Source: Clostridium sp. Marseille-P299
GTDB lineage: Bacteria; Bacillota; Clostridia; Lachnospirales; Lachnospiraceae
Direction of reading: 5' to 3'
Assembly: GCF_900078195.1 (NCBI RefSeq)
Contig: NZ_FJVE01000007.1
Coordinates: forward strand, 186,001 to 250,000
DNA length: 64,000 nt
The notes beneath the pieces were generated by a model. It made no database searches. It saw nothing but the letters and a program-made list of their open reading frames with translations, and was not told the origin of the DNA. A program made the translations under genes and the position numbers. Shown here one piece after another: positions 18,851 to 27,004 of the stretch; position 1 is the stretch's first letter, and each line of letters begins with the position of its first letter.

Positions 18851-18889
18851 TTTTATATCGTTATTTTATACCATTATGAAAGATATATT

Positions 18890-20137
18890 TTATTGATTTG
18901 GATCTTCAAAACGGAAGGATACGTAATAAGTAGAACGTTTAAAAACACTTGGATTATATATAAAAATTACATAATCATATTGGTTCTCTTTTACATAATC
19001 AAGTAAATACATTTTTCTATAATCTCTTAAGTCTAAGACATCAACTTGGTGAAAATTAAGTGATAAGAAAGAGCTTACTGGCTTACCAAAGGAATCCTGT
19101 ATGACTAAAACACGTCCATCCTTAACATCATTGTTTGTAATTCTTGCTAGTGCTGGATTACCATTAAAATAGCAGTTATCACGGTATGCCTGAGGTTCCT
19201 TTGTTTCAACAACACGTTCTTTGAATAATACAGTATCTTCGAATGCACCAGTTCTTGTAATATCTAGGCTTCCATACTTAAAGTATCTTTCCCAAGTATA
19301 ACTAGTATCAAATTTTGGATAAATGTAAGTAAAATCATCGATTCCCGCATACCAATAACCAACGCGGTTTGCTAAAGAACCAACAAAACTATCCTTTAGA
19401 GTAACAAAGTTAAAGTTTTCTTCCTTAACATTACGTTCATCATATTTAACACCGTAATTCTCACCCATATAATTCATTAAATAAGTATAAGCCCAAAATC
19501 CAGTCTGGGTTGTCCAGTGGTGATCTGTATTAAAGAATAAATCTTCATAGGTAAAATTACTATCGTGTATGACTTCTCTAAAATCAATGTAATCAATACC
19601 TAGCTTATCAAGGCCAGCAAGGAATTTATCTGTATTTAAATTTGGGTAATCAACACGTCCATGTGGAAGTTGGTTATCATACTTGTCCACTTTATAAGGT
19701 GCTTGAACATATAACAATTTTGTTCCTACAGAACTTAGATACTCATTTAGTTTGCGCATATTTTTATGTGCAAGACTCATGCCCCAGTTATCATAAAGAT
19801 AGGTAAGTTGGCCATTATCTAGTTTATATACGTTATTGTGTTCAACAACGTCTGTTACCATTTTCTTTTGGAGAATACGATTAAATAAACCATTCGCATT
19901 AAGTAAGGTGATTTTGTCAAAAACAGCATTATTAAACGCTGAATCAGTACCATTTACGAATGCTTTTAAAATATCTGCACTGGATTCGGATTCCACTTTT
20001 TCAATGGAAGTCTTAATGGAAGACTTCACCGAATCGGAATTAATAATCATACCAATAAGGTAGAAAAATATAATGATCAAGAATAAAATACTCGTAATAG
20101 TATAACGATTTAAATTAGTCTTTAATTTTTGTAACAT
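18890..20137 (-). CDS. DHHW-family (AlgX/AlgJ-like) cell-surface protein
   Basis: 415 residues: an N-terminal membrane anchor (about 15-35) and an extracytoplasmic SGNH-like domain. The family motif is visible as FFNTDHHWTTQTGFWAY (about 203-219), with the catalytic Asp-His pair. VIQDSFGKPVSSF (about 353) carries the Ser of the GDS-like block. Proteins of this type act with an MBOAT membrane acyltransferase to O-acetylate extracellular polysaccharide. The MBOAT gene is directly upstream in the same direction (105 bp), supporting the pair. The polymer modified is unknown. Confidence 0.88.
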   Translation of the reverse strand: MLQKLKTNLNRYTITSILFLIIIFFYLIGMIINSDSVKSSIKTSIEKVESESSADILKAFVNGTDSAFNNAVFDKITLLNANGLFNRILQKKMVTDVVEHNNVYKLDNGQLTYLYDNWGMSLAHKNMRKLNEYLSSVGTKLLYVQAPYKVDKYDNQLPHGRVDYPNLNTDKFLAGLDKLGIDYIDFREVIHDSNFTYEDLFFNTDHHWTTQTGFWAYTYLMNYMGENYGVKYDERNVKEENFNFVTLKDSFVGSLANRVGYWYAGIDDFTYIYPKFDTSYTWERYFKYGSLDITRTGAFEDTVLFKERVVETKEPQAYRDNCYFNGNPALARITNNDVKDGRVLVIQDSFGKPVSSFLSLNFHQVDVLDLRDYRKMYLLDYVKENQYDYVIFIYNPSVFKRSTYYVSFRFEDPNQ

Positions 20138-20242
20138 AACAATACCTATTGCCTTTCTAGAATATTATTTTCTTTACCAATCTGTATAAATTTTATTCCC
20201 TTTTTATTTACACAGTTTCATAATATTACATGGTTTCCTATT

Positions 20243-21658
20243 TTAGAAATTAGCATAAATACTTGGATTATTAGCACCTTTTATTACATAGGTAAGGGCA
20301 ATGAAAAATAAAAGTAAGTAAAAAATAGGATAAATAGCTCCAATAAATTTATTATCATCAAATTTAAATTTCTTTGATATCCAGCCAAAAACTGGTGTAG
20401 AGCATAATATTGCTACAACTAAAAAGAAAATATATTCACAAAGATAAAAATAAGCATTATTGTCAAATACAGTATTACCGCCTCTAAAAAACATTACTTT
20501 TAAATAATCTTTCGCCTGTGTGATATCGTTCGCACGGAATAAAACCCATCCCATCAATACGAAAAACATTGTGTAGATATGATGGAAGATTGGGAATTTT
20601 TTAGATTTATCAAAACCTGTTAATTTTTCAAAGGCAAGTAAAACGAAGTATAAAAGCCCCCAACAAATAAATGTCCAGTTTGCACCGTGCCATAAGCCTG
20701 TTAAGCTCCATACAACAAATAAGTTAAATAAAAGACGAAATTTAGTCTTTACACGACTTCCTCCAAGTGGAAAATATACATAGTCTCTAAACCAAGTTCC
20801 TAAGGAAATATGCCATCTTCGCCAGAACTCTGAAATAGACTTTGATATATACGGGAAGTTAAAGTTTTCTAAAAAGTTAAATCCAAACATTTTACTAAGG
20901 CCAAGAGCCATATCAGAATATCCACTAAAGTCTAAAAGAATCTGGAAAGCATAAGCGATAATTCCAAGCCAAGCAAAACTTACAGATAAATCATCTGTTT
21001 TCAAAGAAAAGGCTTTGTTGGCAACATACGCTAAATTATCAGCAATTATAACTTTCTTGGCAAAACCACGTATAAATCTTATAGCACCCTCAGAAAACAA
21101 GGAAAAAGATTCTTTACGGTCATTTATCTGGTCTACAATTGTTTCATAACGAACAATAGGACCTGATACTAGATTAGGGAATAATGCAATGTATAAACCT
21201 ACATTTAATGGATTTTTTTGCACATGTCCCTTTCCATGGTAGACATCAATTACATATGAAATTGCCTGGAAGGTAAAGAAGGATATACCAATTGGAATAC
21301 CAAGTTGTGGAATACCAATATTCTTATTAAATAGTAAATTAATATTAGTAATAGCAAAACTTAAGTACTTAAATAAAAATATAAGTGATACATTATATAC
21401 GAGGGATAAAGTAATGATTAATCGTGCTTGCGGTTTAAAGTCTCGATATTTATCGATTAAGAGACCAAAAATATAATTCATTACGATTGAAAGTAGCAGT
21501 ATTAAAACAAATAGTGGTTCTCCCCACGCATAAAATACTAAACTGGCTAGGAACAAAAAGATATTCTGAGCCGTTCGATGGTTCCTTAATATCGTATAAT
21601 AAATTAAAAGAACACATGGTAAAAATACTAATAAAAACGTCGACGATGAAAATATCAT
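20243..21658 (-). CDS. MBOAT-family O-acyltransferase (AlgI/DltB-like)
   Basis: 471 residues with about ten membrane segments. The MBOAT core is present: FPYISKSISEFWRRWHISLGTWFRDYVYFPLGG (about 264-296), with the conserved His of RRWH, and LTGLWHGANWTF (about 315-326), with the catalytic His. FPNLVSGPIVRY near 160 is also typical. It moves acyl groups across the membrane to the partner DHHW protein. Start ATG 21658 with GAGGTGC upstream on the minus strand. No dlt genes are near, so alginate-type polysaccharide acetylation is more likely than teichoic-acid alanylation. Confidence 0.93.
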   Translation of the reverse strand: MIFSSSTFLLVFLPCVLLIYYTILRNHRTAQNIFLFLASLVFYAWGEPLFVLILLLSIVMNYIFGLLIDKYRDFKPQARLIITLSLVYNVSLIFLFKYLSFAITNINLLFNKNIGIPQLGIPIGISFFTFQAISYVIDVYHGKGHVQKNPLNVGLYIALFPNLVSGPIVRYETIVDQINDRKESFSLFSEGAIRFIRGFAKKVIIADNLAYVANKAFSLKTDDLSVSFAWLGIIAYAFQILLDFSGYSDMALGLSKMFGFNFLENFNFPYISKSISEFWRRWHISLGTWFRDYVYFPLGGSRVKTKFRLLFNLFVVWSLTGLWHGANWTFICWGLLYFVLLAFEKLTGFDKSKKFPIFHHIYTMFFVLMGWVLFRANDITQAKDYLKVMFFRGGNTVFDNNAYFYLCEYIFFLVVAILCSTPVFGWISKKFKFDDNKFIGAIYPIFYLLLFFIALTYVIKGANNPSIYANF

Positions 21659-21918
21659 AATAGCACCTCAAAATTTTAATTAATTGCAATTATTTGTTAG
21701 GAGCATTTACAAAAAAATAACACTCTATACCTTAACTGCAAATGTGTGATTGCGATATACAATAAATTTATCAGAAATGACACTAACTTATGGTAGCATT
21801 GAAAAGAATTGAAGTCAATATGTAGAAATCCGTCTATAGTAAGCAGGAGAGTAAGATTATTATGATAAAGTAGAACTAAGGGTAAATGATCAGAAAAGTG
21901 CATAACAATTGATAAAAT

Positions 21919-21954
21919 GAAAAAAAGAAAAGGAGCTATGAATCACAGCTCCTT
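21919..21954 (-). terminator. Terminator of the Big_2 protein gene
   Basis: Read on the minus strand: AAGGAGCT, 9-nt loop, AGCTCCTT (21930-21954), then TTCTTTTTT. It separates the Big_2 gene from the MBOAT operon on the same strand. The remaining spacer 21659-21918 should hold the MBOAT promoter, but I could not identify convincing boxes. Confidence 0.8.
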
Positions 21955-22036
21955 CTAAACAATTAGATTATTAAAAATAATTGTAATTTTACTCTGCTTT
22001 ATCGCAAATGAATATAGTACATTCTACTTACTTCAA

Positions 22037-22750
22037 CTAATTAGCAGGTGTAACAGATGGAGTAATTGTTATACTAATATCTTCTGAAGATGCATTATCA
22101 TTCTTCATTAAATCATCATAAGTTTCCTGGCTTACTACAGCTACTCTGCATGTATCATACTTGCCATTATCGATCATAGCAAATATATGTGTAATTCCAA
22201 TGGCATTAGCAGTAACTCTTCCGCCAGGACTTACAGATGCAATTGTAGTATCATTTGAGTAAAACTTAATTTCTTCAACTGTATTATATGGTTGTAAAAT
22301 AGTTTTTAATGTCGTTCTTTTTCCAACTACCATGATTAAATCAGTTTTTGTTAGCTTAACACTGATTGCAGGTGGTCCAACTGTAATATCGCAAGTAAGG
22401 GTTGCAATTGTTTTGGAATTTTCTTTGACGGTTACTGTAATCGTTGCAGTACCAAAATCTACACCGGTTACAACACCATTCTCATCCACCGTAGCAATTG
22501 CGGAATCACTTGATTTGTAAGAAATCTTATGATTTTCAAGCACGTTATAAACCCTCAAATTATAAGACTTTTCTTTTACAATAGATTTGCTTTTTACATT
22601 TAACTTAATTTCAAGCTGCTTATCATTTGTTGAGTGCGCACTTGTGGGATCACTTGCAAATGCTTTTTGAGTGTTAAATGACAAAACAAATACAAAGAAA
22701 AGTAAAAAACCAAGGACATATTTTAATTTATTAATTTTCTTAGCATCCAT
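22037..22750 (-). CDS. Secreted protein with two Big_2 Ig-like domains
   Basis: 237 residues from ATG 22750, with TGGAGGA seven bases upstream. The ATG five codons earlier falls in that site. A signal peptide (KLKYVLGFLLFFVFVLSFNTQKAFA) precedes two bacterial Ig-like group 2 domains: one with YKSSDSAIATVDENGVVTGVDFGTATITVTV (about 78-108), a second with FYSNDTTIASVSPGGRVTANAIGITHIFA (about 163-191). These repeats usually serve adhesion or as spacers in surface proteins. No anchor is visible, and the C-terminus is Ser/Thr/Pro-rich. Possibly related in function to the other envelope genes here, but that is not shown. Confidence 0.85.
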   Translation of the reverse strand: MDAKKINKLKYVLGFLLFFVFVLSFNTQKAFASDPTSAHSTNDKQLEIKLNVKSKSIVKEKSYNLRVYNVLENHKISYKSSDSAIATVDENGVVTGVDFGTATITVTVKENSKTIATLTCDITVGPPAISVKLTKTDLIMVVGKRTTLKTILQPYNTVEEIKFYSNDTTIASVSPGGRVTANAIGITHIFAMIDNGKYDTCRVAVVSQETYDDLMKNDNASSEDISITITPSVTPAN

Positions 22751-22892
22751 GGCTAATTCCTCCAAACCTTGGTATTTCTTTGCGTCACATCCATTCTTAT
22801 TATATTATATTATTTTGTCAGAATAATGGCAAAATATTAATTTTTTTTAAGAATTAAGTTCAAAATATTAAGATTTTATTTCGAAAACCCTC

Positions 22893-22921
22893 TTGTTTAA
22901 TGTGGTATAATTCAATATAAT
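22893..22921 (+). promoter_or_regulatory. Promoter of the OmpR/HisKA operon
   Basis: TTGTTT (22893-22898), 17 bp, TATAAT (22916-22921). A second TATAAT at 22906-22911 overlaps. The leader to the response-regulator start is about 140 nt with no obvious regulatory fold. Confidence 0.5.
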
Positions 22922-23066
22922 GTAGATGTATTAAGCATTTTTATAAGATTTATACAAAACTATAAAGATCATCTAAAATAAAAAGCATACAAATAAAATA
23001 CTTTTATATTTTACAGTTGCTTTAAATTTAATCCAAGTAATAAAAGGATATGAGGGAGGAACTAGA

Positions 23067-23759
23067 ATGCAACAAATCCTAATTGCAGATGATAATCCAG
23101 ATATTACCGATGTTTTGGCGATGTATGCTAAAAAAGAAGATTTTGAACCAATTATTGCAACAGATGGAGAAGAAGCAATCCGCCTTTTTCAACAATGTAA
23201 TCCAGCAGTAGTTTTATTGGATGTTATGATGCCAAAAGAAGACGGTTATGAAGTTTGTAGAAAAATACGTGCAAAGTCCGATGTTCCAGTAATCTTAATT
23301 ACTGCGAGAGGTGAAGATTTTGAAAAAATAATGGGGCTAGATATCGGTGCAGACGATTACATAGTAAAGCCGTTTAGTCCAAGTGAGGTTATGGCAAGAG
23401 TAAGAGCTGTACTTCGAAGAATGACAAAGAAAGAAAAGGAACAAGAATCCGAAAATCTTTTAAGTATCTCAAATCTAGTGATTAATCTAGAAGAGTATAC
23501 CCTACATATAGGCGATCAGAAAATTTCCTTAACTAAAAAAGAGATAGAGACCATGTGGACCTTAGCTAGTAATCCTAATAAGGTATTCACTAGAGACAAT
23601 CTTCTTGATAGTCTTTGGGGTTTTGATTATTTTGGTGATAGTAGGACGGTAGATTCACATATTAAAAGACTGCGAGCAAAATTAGATGCAGTTGATCACC
23701 CTGCATGGTCAATTAAGACAATCTGGGGTGTTGGGTATAAATTTGAAATTTCTGAATAA
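23067..23759 (+). CDS. OmpR/PhoB-family response regulator
   Basis: 230 residues. The receiver domain (1-120) has the acidic pair D8-D9, phosphoacceptor D52 (LLDVMMP), the Thr of LITARG near 80 and Lys in YIVKPF near 102. A winged-helix DNA-binding domain (about 135-228) ends with TVDSHIKRLRAKLD and WGVGYKF. It is followed by its histidine kinase. The target genes are unknown; no close match to the VanR, PhoP or WalR names can be claimed. Start ATG 23067 behind GGGAGGAACTAGA. Confidence 0.95.
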   Translation: MQQILIADDNPDITDVLAMYAKKEDFEPIIATDGEEAIRLFQQCNPAVVLLDVMMPKEDGYEVCRKIRAKSDVPVILITARGEDFEKIMGLDIGADDYIVKPFSPSEVMARVRAVLRRMTKKEKEQESENLLSISNLVINLEEYTLHIGDQKISLTKKEIETMWTLASNPNKVFTRDNLLDSLWGFDYFGDSRTVDSHIKRLRAKLDAVDHPAWSIKTIWGVGYKFEISE

Positions 23760-23794
23760 ATAACTTTAACTAAAAATTTAAAAAATTATATAAA

Positions 23795-23842
23795 AAACGC
23801 ATCAAACACATTTCTTAAACAGAAAAGGATTTGGTGCGTTTA
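23795..23842 (+). terminator. Hairpin between regulator and kinase genes
   Basis: AAACGCATCAAA (23795-23806) pairs with TTTGGTGCGTTT (23830-23841), 12 bp with one wobble and a 23-nt loop, followed only by a weak TTTATT. It could be a leaky terminator or processing site lowering kinase expression relative to the regulator. Confidence 0.5.
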
Positions 23843-23882
23843 TTCTAAGAAGAGACCATTTTATATGAGCGAGGAAATTATT

Positions 23883-25376
23883 ATGACAAATAAGGATAAA
23901 AGAAATAATCGTTTGTTTGTAAGGGTTTATGTTAACTACGCCATTATGGTAATTATATTTGCGGTGATTCTTGGAGTAATTTTCATGCAAATGATCCAAA
24001 AATCAACGACAGAGAGTTACCGGAATAAGTTAGTAGAACAAGCGAATAATATTTCCAAGCGCTTAAACCAATCTATAATTGATGAAGAGTATACTGACGG
24101 TAGTAGTTTTCTAGAAATATTATCTAATGTACTTGGTGAAGATGAGGTTTGGACTATTTCAAATCAAAATGCAAGTGTCCCAATGCCGCAAGCATTAGAA
24201 AGCGTAGACTTAAAAGACACAGCAGTATCAGAGGCTCATATTCGAGTGATTAAAGGGGTATTCGAAGGAAAAGAGGTATCTACTACTACTTATAGCGAAA
24301 TACATGGCTCCAATCTTCTTGTAATTGGAGTGCCGGTTTATGGTGTAAATCGCGAAGTATGTGGGGCAGTATTAATAAGTTCACCAATTTCTGATCAATT
24401 GAACACAGTTCATAGTAGCATGCAGTTAATTATAACGAGTGCGCTAATTGCATTAATTATATCCTTTGTTATAGCAATTATCTTTGTAAGACAATTAACG
24501 AAACCAATTTCAAAAATGCGTTTAACTGCATTGGAGTTGGCGGAAGGTAAATATGACACAAAGACAGAGATTGAACGAAATGACGAAATTGGCGATTTAG
24601 CAAAAACAATTGATTTCTTGAGAGATAAATTACTTGAAAATGAAAAGGTACGAAAAAATTTGGAACAAATGCGTATGGACTTTTTTGCAAATGTATCTCA
24701 TGAACTTCGTACACCAATTACAGTAGTTAGAGCATATACGGAAAGCTTAGTGGACGGTGTAGTTACAGAGGAAGAAAAGCGCCAGCAGTATTATGATAAG
24801 ATGTTATCAGAATGCAAGAGTATGGAACGTTTGGTGGGTGATTTACTAATACTTTCTAAAATGCAAAATCCGGATTTTGAAATAGAAGTGGAACCAATTA
24901 ATTTGATGCAAATTTTTGATGAAATCATTCGTGCAGTAAATGCTATTGGTGAAGAGAAACATTTACATATAGAGTTTACAAGCGATAAGGACAGTCATAT
25001 GATGTTTGGAGATTATGATCGAATCCGTCAAATGTTTCTAGTCATTCTTGATAATGCGGTAAAATTTTCACCTGAAAATTCTACAATCCACATAAATATT
25101 TGCGAAAGTGATATAATACAAATATCAATTCGAGATGAGGGAATTGGAATTGCGAAAGATGAGATACCTAGTATTTTTGAAAAGTTTTATAAATCAAAAC
25201 TTAGACAAAATGCGAAAGGTTCTGGGCTAGGACTTGCAATAGCAAAACAAATCGCAATTAAGCATGGCGGTGATATTACCGTAGAAAGTGAATTAGGAGT
25301 TGGAACAGAATTTATATTTAGGTTCCAAAAAATATCAGAGGAAGTATTAGAGCAGATAAAACAAGAAGGCTATTAA
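23883..25376 (+). CDS. Membrane sensor histidine kinase
   Basis: 497 residues from ATG 23883, behind GCGAGGAAATTATT. An ATG at 23865 is also open but with a poorer site. TM1 (about 14-36) and TM2 (about 180-203) flank an extracellular sensor domain of about 140 residues. A HAMP domain is followed by HisKA with FFANVSHELRTPITVV (phospho-His about 278), an N box (LVILDNAVKFSP), G1 (DEGIGI), F box (FEKFYK) and G2 (GSGLGLAIAKQ). It pairs with the upstream regulator. The signal cannot be deduced from the sequence. Confidence 0.93.
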   Translation: MTNKDKRNNRLFVRVYVNYAIMVIIFAVILGVIFMQMIQKSTTESYRNKLVEQANNISKRLNQSIIDEEYTDGSSFLEILSNVLGEDEVWTISNQNASVPMPQALESVDLKDTAVSEAHIRVIKGVFEGKEVSTTTYSEIHGSNLLVIGVPVYGVNREVCGAVLISSPISDQLNTVHSSMQLIITSALIALIISFVIAIIFVRQLTKPISKMRLTALELAEGKYDTKTEIERNDEIGDLAKTIDFLRDKLLENEKVRKNLEQMRMDFFANVSHELRTPITVVRAYTESLVDGVVTEEEKRQQYYDKMLSECKSMERLVGDLLILSKMQNPDFEIEVEPINLMQIFDEIIRAVNAIGEEKHLHIEFTSDKDSHMMFGDYDRIRQMFLVILDNAVKFSPENSTIHINICESDIIQISIRDEGIGIAKDEIPSIFEKFYKSKLRQNAKGSGLGLAIAKQIAIKHGGDITVESELGVGTEFIFRFQKISEEVLEQIKQEGY

Positions 25377-25450
25377 TATATAGTTTTGTTGAGTTATTGG
25401 ACAATATAAAAGAAACAAGCATGTTGTCAGTTATTTCCACGATTTTTTGC

Positions 25451-25479
25451 TTGATAATTTTATAAGAATGGGATATAAT
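25451..25479 (+). promoter_or_regulatory. Promoter of 6S RNA
   Basis: TTGATA (25451-25456), 17 bp, TATAAT (25474-25479), with the predicted start near 25486, just before the closing stem of the RNA. Confidence 0.75.
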
Positions 25480-25485
25480 AATTTT

Positions 25486-25710
25486 AGAAAAAAACATTCC
25501 TGAGATGTACGAGAACTCTTGCTATTTTGAACCTACAATACTTTAAAAGGGATTCCTATATTTATAAGTGGATGTCAGGCCTCCGTATTGAGTGGAAGGC
25601 AGAAGCTTATGTGCGGTTACCCACCTAGCAGATGCTAGGAGTCAAAATACAAGAAACGGCATCTTGGGTATATATGAATGAAAGGCAGCGTAAGCTGCCT
25701 TAATTTTTTA
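25486..25710 (+). ncRNA. ssrS: 6S RNA with its terminator
   Basis: A long rod-like fold fits 6S RNA, the open-complex mimic that binds sigma-A RNA polymerase. Outer pairing is CATTC with GAATG (25495-25499 / 25676-25680) and CTGAGATG with CATCTTGG. Next is TATTTTGA (25523-25530) with TCAAAATA (25642-25649), then a wide internal loop whose 3' side contains the side hairpin CCTAGCA-GA-TGCTAGG (25624-25639). The apical arm contains GCCTCC and GGAAGGC. A terminator, AAGGCAGC-GTAA-GCTGCCTT plus T run, follows at 25682-25710. The primary sequence also matches my memory of clostridial 6S RNAs. A covariance-model hit would be decisive. Confidence 0.82.
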
Positions 25711-25862
25711 TATTAGGAACTAAAACATAAATGTTTTGTTCTATCACTTCCAAATGTTCCCCTTTAAAGAGTTAATATGATTAACACATCCTTAGTTCAT
25801 AAAATTAAAATTAAATTTATTTACTTTTTGGAGAATTAAAAAATTGCACCTTTTATTATAAT

Positions 25863-26780
25863 TTACACACCCTCTGAATCAAATTCTGGTATAAAGCTTT
25901 CACTAGCCGTATCCCCTTCTTGTATAAATCCATTTTCTACACCTAATTCAATTGCATAATCAACAACTTCGTCATATTCAGAATCAGTTATTCTTCGATT
26001 AATTTCAGGAAAATTCTTAACTGAGTCTAGTGGTGTATATTGATTCATTATACTAATATAAATAGAATCCCCATAAGTTTCATATAGGTATTTTATAATA
26101 CGTTTGGAATCATCTACATTGCCTGGTAAAACAAGGTGTCTTACAATCATTCCTTTTTTTAATAAATTATCTTCAAAAACTGGCTTACCTACTTGTTTAT
26201 ACATTTCATTAATAGCAGCAGTTGCTACGGAAAAGTAATCAGATGCATTGGAATATCTCTTTGCTAGTTTTGAGTCATAATATTTTAAATCAGGGAGATA
26301 AATATCTACATAGCCATCTAGCATTTGAATCGTTTCTACCTGCTCATAACTTCCAGTATTGTACACAATTGGAAGGGCTAATCCTTGATTTTTTGCAAGT
26401 TTAATTCCTTCAATAATTTGAGGAACATATTGTGTTGGAGAAACTAAATTAATATTATGTGCACCCTTATCCTGTAATTCTAAAAATATTTCAGCCAAGC
26501 GAGAGATTGTAATTTCTTTACCTGCTGTTGCATGTGCAATTGAATAGTTTTGACAAAATACACAACGTAGTGGACATCCAGAAAAGAATACAGTTCCGGA
26601 TCCATTCTCACCTGTAATACATGGCTCTTCCCACATATGTAAGGCAGCTCTTGCTAATTTTAAAGTGGAGTTTACTCCGCAGTAACCTTTTTTGCCAATC
26701 TCACGATTAACGTTACAATTACGTTTACAAAGATGACAAGGTGTGTCTATCGGATTGGTTATTGATTGATTATATTGCAT
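25863..26780 (-). CDS. PflA-like radical SAM protein (COG1313 type)
   Basis: 305 residues from ATG 26780. GAGGTC lies just upstream, within the first codons of a longer reading from 26792. The radical SAM cluster motif is CPLRCVFC (CX3CX2C, about 72-79), preceded by GTVFFSG. An N-terminal Cys set (CHLCKRNCNVN and YCG) is typical of the group related to pyruvate formate-lyase activating enzyme (PflX, COG1313). The target of this group is not settled. It stands alone, transcribed away from nadE, 150 bp downstream of 6S RNA in the convergent orientation. Confidence 0.88.
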   Translation of the reverse strand: MQYNQSITNPIDTPCHLCKRNCNVNREIGKKGYCGVNSTLKLARAALHMWEEPCITGENGSGTVFFSGCPLRCVFCQNYSIAHATAGKEITISRLAEIFLELQDKGAHNINLVSPTQYVPQIIEGIKLAKNQGLALPIVYNTGSYEQVETIQMLDGYVDIYLPDLKYYDSKLAKRYSNASDYFSVATAAINEMYKQVGKPVFEDNLLKKGMIVRHLVLPGNVDDSKRIIKYLYETYGDSIYISIMNQYTPLDSVKNFPEINRRITDSEYDEVVDYAIELGVENGFIQEGDTASESFIPEFDSEGV

Positions 26781-27004
26781 AAAAGACCTCATTAAATTTC
26801 ATAAATTAAAGATTTTTTCTTATAAGTTAATTAGATTTCCTCTTATTATAGATGCTTGACTTCACTTTGTAAACTTCATACTTTAATACTATGAATTATA
26901 TAAAATTTTTTCATAATTTATCTATCTTAAAAGGATAATAGATAATAATAAAGATATGTGTTATAATAGTACAAATTTATTTCATGGACGGTTTGGAGGT
27001 TTTT

